A DNA stretch of 39,499 bases from Pseudomonadota bacterium. Lineage in GTDB: Bacteria; Pseudomonadota; Gammaproteobacteria; Arenicellales; UBA868. Positions 1-12,150 of the stretch are shown here, one piece after another (within the stretch, counting starts at the first letter, position 1; each line of letters begins with the position of its first letter). The notes below the pieces were generated by a model. The model was not told where the DNA came from and did no database searches. It saw nothing but the letters and a program-made list of their open reading frames with translations. The stretch lies in contig PBDS01000079.1 in the NCBI GenBank assembly GCA_002718155.1, forward strand, positions 1 through 39,499, written 5' to 3'. The position numbers and the translations under genes are program-made.

Positions 1-97
1 ATGGCCTCTTGCAGTTCTTCGCTGGAAAAGAGTTCGGGAGGATAACGTTTCATTGGCACTGCGGCCGGACCGGGGGGGCACTCCCCATTCGTGCGCT

Positions 98-1927
98 CTA
101 TTCGACAGTCACAGACTTTGCGAGATTGCGTGGTTTGTCCACATCGGTACCCTTGATGAGCGCCGCATGGTAAGCCAGTAGCTGCAACGGTAGTGTGTAA
201 ATAATCGGCGCCACTGCACTGTCCGCCTGTGCCACATGAATCAACTCAAGGTCCTGCCGGGGCTCGAATCCGCAATCCGGGTCAGCGAACACGAACAGCC
301 GACCACCCCGAGCCGAAACCTCGGCCAGGTTCGATTTGAGTTTCTCTAAAAGAGTGTCGTTAGGAGCCACCGCTACCACCGGCATCCGGTCATCGACCAG
401 TGCAAGTGGGCCATGCTTGAGTTCCCCGGCCGGATAGGCTTCAGCATGAATATAGGAGATCTCCTTCAGTTTCAGCGCCCCTTCCATGGCGATCGGGTGG
501 TGTGCCCCGCGGGCTAGGAACAGCGCGTGCTGCTTATCGCCGAATGCCTTGGCCATACGCGCGATCGCAGCCTCCATGTCCAGGACCTTTTCCAGAGCGC
601 TTGGCAGCATTCTCAACTGGCTGACCACATGAGCCTCAAAGCCGGTGTCAAACCCGTGGCGCCGGGAGAGCACCAGCGCCAGCATCATCAGTGCAGTCAA
701 TTGGGTAGTGAACGCTTTGGTCGAGGCAACACCGATCTCAGGGCCGGCATGGGTCATAAATGAGAGGTCGGACTCACGGACCAGCGAGGATTCCGGAACA
801 TTACAGATCACCAGCGAGCCGACGATCCCCAGGTTCTGTGCTTCAGCGAGCGCGGCCAGGGTATCCGCTGTTTCCCCTGACTGCGAGATCGTCACAACCA
901 GCGTGCCTTTACGGGTAACGTGACGACGGTAACGGTATTCGCTCGCGACCTCGACCTCGCAGGGCACACCGACGTATTCCAGCCAGTACTTGGCCACCAA
1001 TCCTGCGTGATAGCTGGTACCACAGGCGATGATCTGGACCTGTTGGGTGTGGTCAAAGATCTTCCCGGCGCTGGGACCGAACGCCTGTTCCAGAACCCGG
1101 TCACCAGCAAGACGGCCTTCGAGCGTATCGGCGATGGCCCGGGGCTGTTCGTGGATTTCCTTCTGCATGAAGTGGTCATATTCCCCTCGGGTCGCAGCAT
1201 CGCTGGACTGACTGCTTTGCCGCTCGGCCCGCTCCACCAGGTTACCGTTACGGTCTCGGATGGTGCAGCGGCCATCGCAAATATCGGCGATGTCACCGAT
1301 CTCTAGTACACGATAGCGCCGGGTTACCGGGACCAGGGCTGCGATGTCTGAGGCGATAAAGAAAGCATCCTCACCAATTCCCACCAGCAGCGGCGGCCCG
1401 TTTCGGGCGGCAACCAAACGTCCGGTGGCTCCGGCCTGCACGACACCCAGGGAATAACTGCCTTCTAGTTCGTCCATGGTGGTTCTGACAGCAGCTGCGA
1501 GGTCCATACCGGCATCCAGATGAATGTAGACCTGATGGACAACCACTTCGGTATCTGTCTCTGACGTGAATGGCAAACCAGCCGTTTCCTGGGCCTGACG
1601 AAGTGTGGCGTGGTTCTCGACGATGCCGTTGCAGACCAGTGCCAGGGCATCACGACAAATGTGGGGGTGGGCATTGGGCTCGGTCACGCCGCCATGGGTA
1701 GCCCAGCGGGTATGCGCCAGTCCCGTGCACCCACTGAGCTCGCGACCCGCCATGACCTGCTCCAGCGCTTCGACTTTGCCGACGCTGCGGGTACGGTCCA
1801 GCTCTCCGGAGTCCTTGATCACCACCACGCCTGCAGAGTCGTATCCGCGATACTCCAGGCGGCGTAGTCCCTCCAATAGGAACGGGGCCACATCTGCCCC
1901 TGAAACAGCCCCGACTATTCCGCACAT
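98..1927 (-). CDS. glmS: Glutamine--fructose-6-phosphate aminotransferase (isomerizing)
   Basis: 609 aa; N-terminal MCGIVGAV...LRRLEYRGYDSAG glutaminase motif, SIS domains, C-terminal DVDKPRNLAKSVTVE. Confidence 0.98.
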   Translation of the reverse strand: MCGIVGAVSGADVAPFLLEGLRRLEYRGYDSAGVVVIKDSGELDRTRSVGKVEALEQVMAGRELSGCTGLAHTRWATHGGVTEPNAHPHICRDALALVCNGIVENHATLRQAQETAGLPFTSETDTEVVVHQVYIHLDAGMDLAAAVRTTMDELEGSYSLGVVQAGATGRLVAARNGPPLLVGIGEDAFFIASDIAALVPVTRRYRVLEIGDIADICDGRCTIRDRNGNLVERAERQSSQSSDAATRGEYDHFMQKEIHEQPRAIADTLEGRLAGDRVLEQAFGPSAGKIFDHTQQVQIIACGTSYHAGLVAKYWLEYVGVPCEVEVASEYRYRRHVTRKGTLVVTISQSGETADTLAALAEAQNLGIVGSLVICNVPESSLVRESDLSFMTHAGPEIGVASTKAFTTQLTALMMLALVLSRRHGFDTGFEAHVVSQLRMLPSALEKVLDMEAAIARMAKAFGDKQHALFLARGAHHPIAMEGALKLKEISYIHAEAYPAGELKHGPLALVDDRMPVVAVAPNDTLLEKLKSNLAEVSARGGRLFVFADPDCGFEPRQDLELIHVAQADSAVAPIIYTLPLQLLAYHAALIKGTDVDKPRNLAKSVTVE

Positions 1928-1987
1928 GCTTTGTTTCGCACCTCGCCCTTTATCTGCAATCGGTCCCTGATTTCCATGAACCCCGGA

Positions 1988-3364
1988 TCAGGTTAGCGGA
2001 CCCTTTTTCTTTGGTCTTTGCCAGTTCTCAAACGTGACCTGCTTGCTTCTGGTTAGTGTCAGCTTACCTTTTTCAGCGTTACGGCTGATCGTAGAGCCGG
2101 CACCGATGGTAGCTCCGGCACCGATCTCAACGGGAGCCACCAGTTGGCTGTTCGAGCCAATAAACGCGTCATCCCCGATCACTGTCTTATGTTTGTTGGC
2201 ACCGTCGTAGTTACAGGTAATGACACCGGCACCAATGTTCACGTGGTTCCCGACATCAGCGTCACCAACATAGGCCAGGTGATTAGCCTTGGATCCGTGG
2301 CCGAGCCGGGCCGCCTTGAGTTCGACAAAGTTGCCGACCCGTGCCTTTTCGGCCAATTCGGTCCCGGGGCGCAACCGGGCAAACGGCCCGATACTACAGC
2401 CGGCACCTACCGTCGCCCCTTCGAGCACACTGTTGGCGTTGACCGTCACGCCATCTCCCAGAGTACAGTCTCGCAGGAAACAGTTTGCACCGATCGAGAC
2501 CCGTTCACCAAAGGTCACACTCCCGGCAATCACAACATTCACATCGATGCTGCAGTCCGCCGCGAATACCAGTGTACCGCGCACGTCGAAGCGGGCCGGA
2601 TCCCGGAGCGATAGCCCGTTATTCATGAAGCGCTCAGCCTGACGAAGCTGGTAGACCCTTTCCAGCCGGGCAAGCTCACCCTGGGTGTTGACCCCGCGGA
2701 TCTCATCACGATCAGAGGCGCTGCAGGTCACTACTTCTATCCCAGCCGCAACCGCGTGGCTGACGATATCAGTGAGGTAGTACTCGCCTTGTGAATTGTT
2801 GTTATCAACGACGTTCAGCCACTCCTTGAGGCGTGCTGCCGGCGCCGCAAGGAACCCGGTGTTGATCTCGCTGATCGCCTGTTGTGCCGGACTGGCATCT
2901 TTCTCCTCGACAATGCCAGTCACGCGCCCATCCGGATTACGCAAAATCCGGCCGTAGCCGGTGGGGTCGGACAACTCACAGGTCAAAACGGCCAGATGTT
3001 CTCTGCCGGCCGCCTGCATAACCGCCTTCAAGGTCTGACTACGGATCAGGGGCACATCCCCGTAGACGACCAGGATCTGTGCGCTGTCGGCGACTGCCGG
3101 CAGCGCCTGCAGCACAGCGTGACCCGTCCCGAGTTGCTGCGCCTGGCACACCCAGTTGATGCCGGGCCAATTCTCCGAAAGCGCAAGGATCTGCTCCGCG
3201 CCGTGTCCGTAAACCACATGAACGCGAGAAGTCTCCAGGGTGCCGAGCGTGGTGATGACGTGTTCGAGCAGTGGCCGGCCGGCGAGGTCCTGCAGCACTT
3301 TGGGCCGGTTGGACGACATACGCGTGCCCTTACCCGCGGCCAGTACAATCACTTCGACAGTCAT
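1988..3364 (-). CDS. glmU: Bifunctional UDP-N-acetylglucosamine pyrophosphorylase / glucosamine-1-phosphate N-acetyltransferase
   Basis: 458 aa; LAAGKGTRM nucleotidyltransferase motif and C-terminal left-handed beta-helix hexapeptide repeats; adjacent to glmS. Confidence 0.98.
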   Translation of the reverse strand: MTVEVIVLAAGKGTRMSSNRPKVLQDLAGRPLLEHVITTLGTLETSRVHVVYGHGAEQILALSENWPGINWVCQAQQLGTGHAVLQALPAVADSAQILVVYGDVPLIRSQTLKAVMQAAGREHLAVLTCELSDPTGYGRILRNPDGRVTGIVEEKDASPAQQAISEINTGFLAAPAARLKEWLNVVDNNNSQGEYYLTDIVSHAVAAGIEVVTCSASDRDEIRGVNTQGELARLERVYQLRQAERFMNNGLSLRDPARFDVRGTLVFAADCSIDVNVVIAGSVTFGERVSIGANCFLRDCTLGDGVTVNANSVLEGATVGAGCSIGPFARLRPGTELAEKARVGNFVELKAARLGHGSKANHLAYVGDADVGNHVNIGAGVITCNYDGANKHKTVIGDDAFIGSNSQLVAPVEIGAGATIGAGSTISRNAEKGKLTLTRSKQVTFENWQRPKKKGPLT

Positions 3365-3424
3365 GGCGGCGATATTACTGCAAACGACCGGGTGGTTGCC
3401 GATCCTGTCGGGCCTTTAGGAACC

Positions 3425-3901
3425 TCAATGCACGAACTGCTTCGCCTGCCGGCTGATCTCCTCCCCAGTGGCATCACGTATGTCTGCTACGCGGGCCGAA
3501 AAGGTGATGTCCTGGCCCGCCAGCGGATGGTTCGCGTCGACGGTAATCTGGCCGTCATCTATGCGGGTGACGCGAAAGTGAAGCACGTCGCCTTGATCGT
3601 TTTCCGCGTCAAGTTCCGCACCAACGAAGTGCAACTCTTCAGGTGTATTATCGATCTCTTCGGTGTAGATCAGGCTGGGATCATGCTCGCCAAACGCTTG
3701 GTCAGCTGTCAGAAAAACCTCGATTCGATCACCCATGGCCAGACCCTCGAGCGCTGTTTCAACCTTGGGAAACAAAGGGCTGCTGTTGACACCGTGCACA
3801 TAGGAGATGGGTAGATCACTGTGTTCAACAATCGTGCCATTGACGTCGCGTATCGTGTAGGCGACGGAAACCAGCTTGTTGTCGGTAATCAGTGCGGGCA
3901 T
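3425..3901 (-). CDS. FKBP-type (SlyD-like) peptidyl-prolyl cis-trans isomerase
   Basis: 158 aa; VSVAYTIRDVNGTIVEHS...GLAMGDRIEVFLTADQAFGEHDPSLI...DANHPLAGQDITFSARV, SlyD/SlpA-like FKBP with IF insert. Confidence 0.9.
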   Translation of the reverse strand: MPALITDNKLVSVAYTIRDVNGTIVEHSDLPISYVHGVNSSPLFPKVETALEGLAMGDRIEVFLTADQAFGEHDPSLIYTEEIDNTPEELHFVGAELDAENDQGDVLHFRVTRIDDGQITVDANHPLAGQDITFSARVADIRDATGEEISRQAKQFVH

Positions 3902-3934
3902 TTTGGACAGCCAGCTATTGTCGGCAGAAAGACG

Positions 3935-4360
3935 TCAAGCGCGGCCTTTTCCTCGAAGTTTCTGTATGGCCCGGAGTTGGGCAGCAGCCTGAATCAGTTC
4001 CGCCTTTGCCTTGGCCAGCTCCATGTCACCCGTCCGATCAGCCAGCGCCTGCTCTGCCCGGCGCTGTGCTTCTAGCGCGGCGGCCTCGTCAAGGTCGTCG
4101 GCCCTTACCGCAGTGTCGGAAAGAACTGTTACCAGATGACCCTGAACCTCCAACAGTCCGCCGGACACGTAGAAAAACTGCTCGTCGCCTGAATCCTGCT
4201 GTACCCGGATCTCACCTGGTTTTAGCCGTGTCAGTAGTGGTGCATGCTGAGGGGCGATACCGATCTCACCCATTTCTGCCGGTGCAAAAACCATAGTCCC
4301 TTCACCGGACCACACGTCTTCCTCCGCGCTGACAATCTCGACTTTGATAGTGTTGGCCAT
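3935..4360 (-). CDS. atpC: F1Fo ATP synthase epsilon subunit
   Basis: MANTIKVEIVSAEEDVWSG...; the ORF track extends to 4426, but the internal Met at 4360 fits family N-termini and avoids overlap with atpD. Confidence 0.95.
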   Translation of the reverse strand: MANTIKVEIVSAEEDVWSGEGTMVFAPAEMGEIGIAPQHAPLLTRLKPGEIRVQQDSGDEQFFYVSGGLLEVQGHLVTVLSDTAVRADDLDEAAALEAQRRAEQALADRTGDMELAKAKAELIQAAAQLRAIQKLRGKGRA

Positions 4361-4379
4361 GTTCCGGGTCTGCCTTCGA

Positions 4380-5795
<1,416 letters not shown>

Positions 5796-5807
5796 CTAGG
5801 TCAGTAG

Positions 5808-6671
5808 TTAAACAGCGGCCGCACCGCTGACGATTTCTGATATTTCCTGGGTAATGGACGCCTGGCGGGCCTTGTTATAGACCAACTGCAACTCGTCTAT
5901 CAGGTCACCGGCATTGTCCGAGGCAGACTTCATCGCCACCATCCGCGCCGCCATCTCGCAGGCAATGTTCTCGACTACACCCTGATAGATCAGGGACTCA
6001 ACATAGCGTGTCATCAAGGCGTCAACCACATCACGGGCGTCGGGTTCGTATAGATAATCCCAGTGGCGGGTCAAACTCTCGTCGGGTTCATCGGCGTGAG
6101 TAGGCAAGAGCTGTTCCACCTTTGGCTGCTGCGACATGGTCGATATGAACTGATTGTGCACAAGATACAGACGATCAATCCGCCCGTCGGTGTAAGCATC
6201 CAGCATCACTTTCATGGCCCCGATCAGTTCAGTTAGTTGCGGGGCATCACCCAGCCGGGTCGCTTCAGAGACGACGTTAGAGCCGATCCGCCTGAAGAAT
6301 CCGAGGCTTTTGGAACCGATCGTTGTCACGTCGATCTCGGCGCCGCGATCCTGCCAGTCTGACAGTGCATTGACTGTCTCTCTGAACAGGTTGATGTTCA
6401 GGCCGCCGCAAAGACCCCTGTCGCTGGAGACGATAATAAAGCCCACCCGTTTGACATCGCGTTCCAGGGTGAAACTGTGTTTGTATTCCAGATTGGCCTG
6501 GGCTAGGTGTGCAATGACGTTACGCATTTTCTCGGCATACGGGCGGGCCAGTTGCATCCGCTCCTGGGCGCGGCGCATTTTGCTGGCCGCGACCATTTCC
6601 ATGGCCTTGGTGATCTTCTGAGTATTCTGGATACTCTTGATCTTGTTACGTATTTCCTTACCACCCGCCAT
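5808..6671 (-). CDS. atpG: F1Fo ATP synthase gamma subunit
   Basis: 287 aa; [47 protein letters not shown]. Confidence 0.99.
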   Translation of the reverse strand: MAGGKEIRNKIKSIQNTQKITKAMEMVAASKMRRAQERMQLARPYAEKMRNVIAHLAQANLEYKHSFTLERDVKRVGFIIVSSDRGLCGGLNINLFRETVNALSDWQDRGAEIDVTTIGSKSLGFFRRIGSNVVSEATRLGDAPQLTELIGAMKVMLDAYTDGRIDRLYLVHNQFISTMSQQPKVEQLLPTHADEPDESLTRHWDYLYEPDARDVVDALMTRYVESLIYQGVVENIACEMAARMVAMKSASDNAGDLIDELQLVYNKARQASITQEISEIVSGAAAV

Positions 6672-6706
6672 TGTCTACCGCCTGTTGTCGTGATGTCCTT
6701 TTTTGT

Positions 6707-8254
6707 TTACCAGCTGCCGGTCGCCTTGAAGTCTTTCAGTGCTGCGTGCATCTTCTCGCCCACCTCATCGTTATAGACTTGGTCACGATTGAGTTCTTCG
6801 ATCAACTCGGCGTGCTGGCTTTTTATGTGGCTCTGCAGGGCCTGTTCAAAGTCCACCACCTTGTTTGTATTGACATCGTCGAGGTATCCCTCGTTAACAG
6901 CAAACAGACTGATGCCCATCTCGGCCACCGACATGGTCGAGAATTGTTTCTGTTTCATAACCTCTGTCGCCCGTTCACCGCGTTCCAGTTGCCGGCGGGT
7001 GGCCTCGTCAAGATCTGACGCGAACTGTGAAAACGCGGCCAGTTCCCGGAATTGTGCGAGTGCGAGACGGATGCCACCACCGAGCGTCTTGACCAACGGG
7101 CATTGCGCTGCTCCGCCAACACGGGACACAGACAATCCAGCGTTGATCGCGGGCCTTATCCCTGCGTTAAATAGATCTGTCTCGAGAAAAATCTGGCCAT
7201 CCGTAATCGAGATGACATTGGTGGGCACAAACGCCGAGACATCGCCAGCCTGTGTCTCGATGATTGGCAATGCGGTCAAGGAGCCGGTCTTGCCTTTGAC
7301 CTCTCCGTTGGTTCTTTTTTCAACCTCTTCAGCGTTGATCCGGGCCGCCCGCTCCAGTAATCGTGAATGGAGATAAAACACGTCGCCAGGATACGCCTCG
7401 CGCCCAGGTGGTCGACGTAACAGCAGGCTGACCTGCCGATAGGCCCAGGCCTGTTTGGTCAGGTCGTCATAAATGATCAGGGCATCTTCGCCTTTGTCGC
7501 GAAAATACTCACCCATGGTGCAGCCGGAATAGGGTGCGATGTACTGCATGGCCGCCGATTCAGCTGCCGAGGCGGACACCACGATAGTGTGTGCCATAGC
7601 ACCATGCTCTTCTAATTTGTTGACCACGGTGGCAACCGACGAGGCCTTCTGGCCGATGGCCACGTAAATGCACTTGATGCCTTTTCCTTTCTGATTGATG
7701 ATGGTATCAATCGCGACCGCTGTTTTACCGGTCTGGCGATCACCGATGATGAGTTCGCGCTGGCCACGCCCGATCGGCACCATCGAATCGATGGACTTGA
7801 GACCCGTTTGAACCGGCTCAGACACAGATTGGCGGCTGATTACCCCGGGGGCTACCTTTTCGATCGGTGATGTGCCCTCTATTTCAACCTCGCCCTTGGC
7901 GTCTATGGGGTTACCCAGCGAATCCACCACCCGACCGAGTAATCCATCTCCTACGGGTACTTCCAGTATTCGCCCGGTGCACTTGACCGTGTCACCTTCG
8001 ACTATGTGCTCATAATCGCCGAGGATCACGGCACCGACAGAATCCTGTTCCAGATTCAGCGCCAGACCGAATGTCTCGTTCGGGAACTCAAGCATCTCAC
8101 CCTGCATGGCATCAGCCAGGCCGTGGATGCGGGCGATACCGTCAGTCAGGCTGACGACCGTGCCCTCGGTTCGTGCTTCGGCGCTGGCATCAAAATCCTT
8201 GATCCGCTCCTTGATCAGTTCACTGATTTCGGAGGGGTTTAGCTGCATAGACAT
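6707..8254 (-). CDS. atpA: F1Fo ATP synthase alpha subunit
   Basis: 515 aa; GDRQTGKTA Walker [23 protein letters not shown]. Confidence 0.99.
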   Translation of the reverse strand: MSMQLNPSEISELIKERIKDFDASAEARTEGTVVSLTDGIARIHGLADAMQGEMLEFPNETFGLALNLEQDSVGAVILGDYEHIVEGDTVKCTGRILEVPVGDGLLGRVVDSLGNPIDAKGEVEIEGTSPIEKVAPGVISRQSVSEPVQTGLKSIDSMVPIGRGQRELIIGDRQTGKTAVAIDTIINQKGKGIKCIYVAIGQKASSVATVVNKLEEHGAMAHTIVVSASAAESAAMQYIAPYSGCTMGEYFRDKGEDALIIYDDLTKQAWAYRQVSLLLRRPPGREAYPGDVFYLHSRLLERAARINAEEVEKRTNGEVKGKTGSLTALPIIETQAGDVSAFVPTNVISITDGQIFLETDLFNAGIRPAINAGLSVSRVGGAAQCPLVKTLGGGIRLALAQFRELAAFSQFASDLDEATRRQLERGERATEVMKQKQFSTMSVAEMGISLFAVNEGYLDDVNTNKVVDFEQALQSHIKSQHAELIEELNRDQVYNDEVGEKMHAALKDFKATGSW

Positions 8255-8292
8255 ACCTAAATTCCTCTGAGTTACACCTGTTTGATGACCGC

Positions 8293-8829
8293 TCAGCCGC
8301 CGATGGCGACAGCCAGTTTTTCCAGTCTAGCCCGGACCGAGCCGTCGATGACGAGATCGCCTGCGCGGATCACAGCACCGCCGAGAAGCGCCTCGTTGGT
8401 CTTGCATACCAGTTCCACCTTGCTTCCCAAGCGGGCCGTCAACGCATCCGCGATACGCTGTTGCTCGGCGTCACTCACGGGTAGCGCGGATTCCAGTTCT
8501 GCTTGCACTGTCCGCTCAGCCTCAGCACGGAGATTCTCGTACTGTTCTGCGATGGCTGGCAGTGCGTGCAGCCGGCGGTTTTGTGCCAGCAGCCGCAGCA
8601 GATTCTTACCCTTTTCATCAATCTGGGTGCCGCACACGTCGACGATCACCTGAGCGATTTCCTGCCTTGATACTTTGGGGTTATGGATAAGCGCTTTCAT
8701 GTCAGGGTCTCGAGAAACCAGGGCCATAGCGCCAAGAGATTGCGACCAGTCGTTGTAATCACCGCTTGCCCTAGCCAGTTCAAATACCGCCTGGGCGTAA
8801 GGTCGGGCAATACTGAATAGTTCGGCCAC
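8293..8829 (-). CDS. atpH: F1Fo ATP synthase delta subunit
   Basis: 178 aa; [13 protein letters not shown]-terminus, [24 protein letters not shown]-terminus. Confidence 0.97.
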   Translation of the reverse strand: MAELFSIARPYAQAVFELARASGDYNDWSQSLGAMALVSRDPDMKALIHNPKVSRQEIAQVIVDVCGTQIDEKGKNLLRLLAQNRRLHALPAIAEQYENLRAEAERTVQAELESALPVSDAEQQRIADALTARLGSKVELVCKTNEALLGGAVIRAGDLVIDGSVRARLEKLAVAIGG

Positions 8830-8864
8830 GGGGTTAAACGGTCAAAATAAGGTTAGGGGATGTT

Positions 8865-9335
8865 TTAAAGTTGCCGGGTCAGATCGTCGATCATCTGTGA
8901 ATGCGCCGCGGCATCCACCTCCCGGCCGAGTATCTGCCCGGCACCAGCGACAACGAGTGTTGCGAGTTGCTTGCGAAGCTCGTCTCTTGCCTGATGGACT
9001 TCCTTGTCGATCTCACTGCGGGCGGCCGTCAGGATTCGTTCTCCTTCGCTACGTGCTGTACCTTTGGCTTCTTCGACAATTTCAGTCTCCCGGCGCTCCG
9101 CCCGCCGGATAATTTCCTGAGCCTGCCCCTTCGCCTCGTCCAGCACCTCCGTTGCGTGTTCTTGCGCTCGGGCTTTTTCGCGCTGGCCCTCATCTGCAGC
9201 TGCCAGGCCATCAGCAATTCGAGTTTTGCGTTCGTTGAGTGCCGTAATGACCGGCGGCCAGACGAACTTCATGCAGAACCAGACGAAAACAGCGAAAGCT
9301 ATGGTCTGCCCGATAAGCGTCAAATTGATATTCAT
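8865..9335 (-). CDS. atpF: F1Fo ATP synthase b subunit
   Basis: 156 aa; [28 protein letters not shown] followed by charged helix. Confidence 0.98.
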   Translation of the reverse strand: MNINLTLIGQTIAFAVFVWFCMKFVWPPVITALNERKTRIADGLAAADEGQREKARAQEHATEVLDEAKGQAQEIIRRAERRETEIVEEAKGTARSEGERILTAARSEIDKEVHQARDELRKQLATLVVAGAGQILGREVDAAAHSQMIDDLTRQL

Positions 9336-9365
9336 AACCTGTTTCCGCCGGATTAACCCGGTTAT

Positions 9366-9608
9366 TTAACCACCAACAACTGCGAACATGATGTAAAGCG
9401 CGATGGCGACACCAATAATCGGGATGGCATCCACCAAACCCATGACAATAAAGAACTGTGTCCGCAGCATCGGCAACAGTTCTGGCTGACGGGCTATGCC
9501 CTCCAGAAAGCGTGCGCCGAGCACACCCACACCCACACCGACGCCCACACCGGCCAGGCCCAGCAGAACCCCGCCAGCCACGTAGAGTAAAGCAATTTCC
9601 AATGTCAT
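9366..9608 (-). CDS. atpE: F1Fo ATP synthase c subunit
   Basis: 80 aa; glycine-rich TM1, [28 protein letters not shown] with conserved TM2 carboxylate. Confidence 0.97.
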   Translation of the reverse strand: MTLEIALLYVAGGVLLGLAGVGVGVGVGVLGARFLEGIARQPELLPMLRTQFFIVMGLVDAIPIIGVAIALYIMFAVVGG

Positions 9609-9670
9609 GAGTTTCTCCTATTAAGCAAAGTCAACTTGATACGACAATTTTGTAGCTTGATCAGACCTGG

Positions 9671-10946
<1,276 letters not shown>

Positions 10947-11055
10947 GCTCGCAAGGTTTCTGCTGCAGCCACGGACACTCTCGACATGGCCAGACTCCGG
11001 GACCTTTGTTCGTCAGCGACATCCTTATACATGTCCGCCGCGGCAAAGGCCGGGC

Positions 11056-11084
11056 AGTATAGGTGAGCGCTAAAACCCGGTCAA
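11056..11084 (-). promoter_or_regulatory. Putative sigma70 promoter of the atp operon
   Basis: Minus strand TTGACC - 17 nt - TATACT, about 110 nt upstream of the atpI start. Confidence 0.7.
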
Positions 11085-11472
11085 TATCCGCTTTCCCAAT
11101 GGCTGTACTTAGGAAAAACGCCCCGGCTTTGGCGGCCAACGACTTCTTCTGGAGGTCTTGTGCCACCGCCGGATTATCGGGAAGACCCGCCTTCACCCCG
11201 ATCGGCTACGAGACCTCACCAACGGGCAACCAAACCGGCCGGTTCGCAGTATCCGCCTGCAAGCTACTCAAAGCGCTCATCGTGCGACGTGTTCCGGACA
11301 TCCCGAGAATAGTCCAGCGCTACGGCCTCAATCATCGCGGCCTGGCTATTTCATTTGATTATGGGGTCTGACTAGGAACAAAGTCAGGCGCGGCATACTG
11401 TGGACAAGGTCTCTGGGTGCTTGACTCGCCTGTGCTAAACTTTTTGCCGTCCAACACGGCCTGCGTCTCAAG

Positions 11473-12126
11473 ATGGATATCGAACTCGCCCGTTTCAACA
11501 TGATCGAACAGCAGATCCGCCCGTGGGAGGTTCTGGATCCTTCGGTGCTGGCGCTGTTCAAGCAAATTCCCCGAGAACAATTCGTGCCGCCCGAGTACAG
11601 TTCAGCCGCTTTTGCGGATTTCTGTGTTCCGCTCACCCACGGCCAGTGCATGATGCAGCCTAAAGTCGAAGCGAGGCTTCTGCAGGCTCTCGCGCTGACG
11701 GCCCAAGACCGGGTACTCGAAGTCGGGACCGGAACAGGCTACATGACCGCTCTGTTGTCAAGCCACTGTGCGCATGTCACCAGCATTGATATCCACGGCG
11801 ATTTTCTTCGACCCGCTGCGGCCCGTCTCGAAACGCTCGGGATAAACAATGCCACACTCGAAGAAGGTGACGGGGCAGACGGATGGAACGCCACCTCGGA
11901 CTGGGACGCGATTCTGCTGACCGGCTCCGTGCCGGTGCTGCCCGATGCCTACTGCCAAATCCTGGCACCCGGCGGCCGGCTGACCGCTATTGTCGGCCAG
12001 CAACCGATTATGGAAGCGATGCTCTATTGCCAAAGTATTGACGGACAATGGTCGGAACAATCTCTTTTTGACACCAGCCTGCCGCCATTGATCAACGTAA
12101 AAACACCTTCAGCGTTCACGTTCTAA
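11473..12126 (+). CDS. Protein-L-isoaspartate O-methyltransferase (PCMT) family protein
   Basis: 217 aa; MIEQQIRPWEVLD, VLEVGTGTGYMTALLS SAM motif. Confidence 0.85.
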   Translation: MDIELARFNMIEQQIRPWEVLDPSVLALFKQIPREQFVPPEYSSAAFADFCVPLTHGQCMMQPKVEARLLQALALTAQDRVLEVGTGTGYMTALLSSHCAHVTSIDIHGDFLRPAAARLETLGINNATLEEGDGADGWNATSDWDAILLTGSVPVLPDAYCQILAPGGRLTAIVGQQPIMEAMLYCQSIDGQWSEQSLFDTSLPPLINVKTPSAFTF

Positions 12127-12150
12127 GCTAACACGCCAGGAACCATCCTC

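Noticed and set aside
1-53. Possible start of a minus-strand gene reading MKRYPPELFSSEELQEA, running off the window edge
   Set aside because: Only 17 codons and no clear Shine-Dalgarno; cannot be supported without upstream window sequence.
892-1867. Multiple plus-strand and alternate-frame ORFs over glmS
   Set aside because: Shadow ORFs antisense or out of frame to a strongly conserved gene in GC-rich DNA.
2882-3814. 310-aa plus-strand ORF opposite glmU and the FKBP gene
   Set aside because: Antisense to two confidently identified genes; composition is typical of a shadow ORF.
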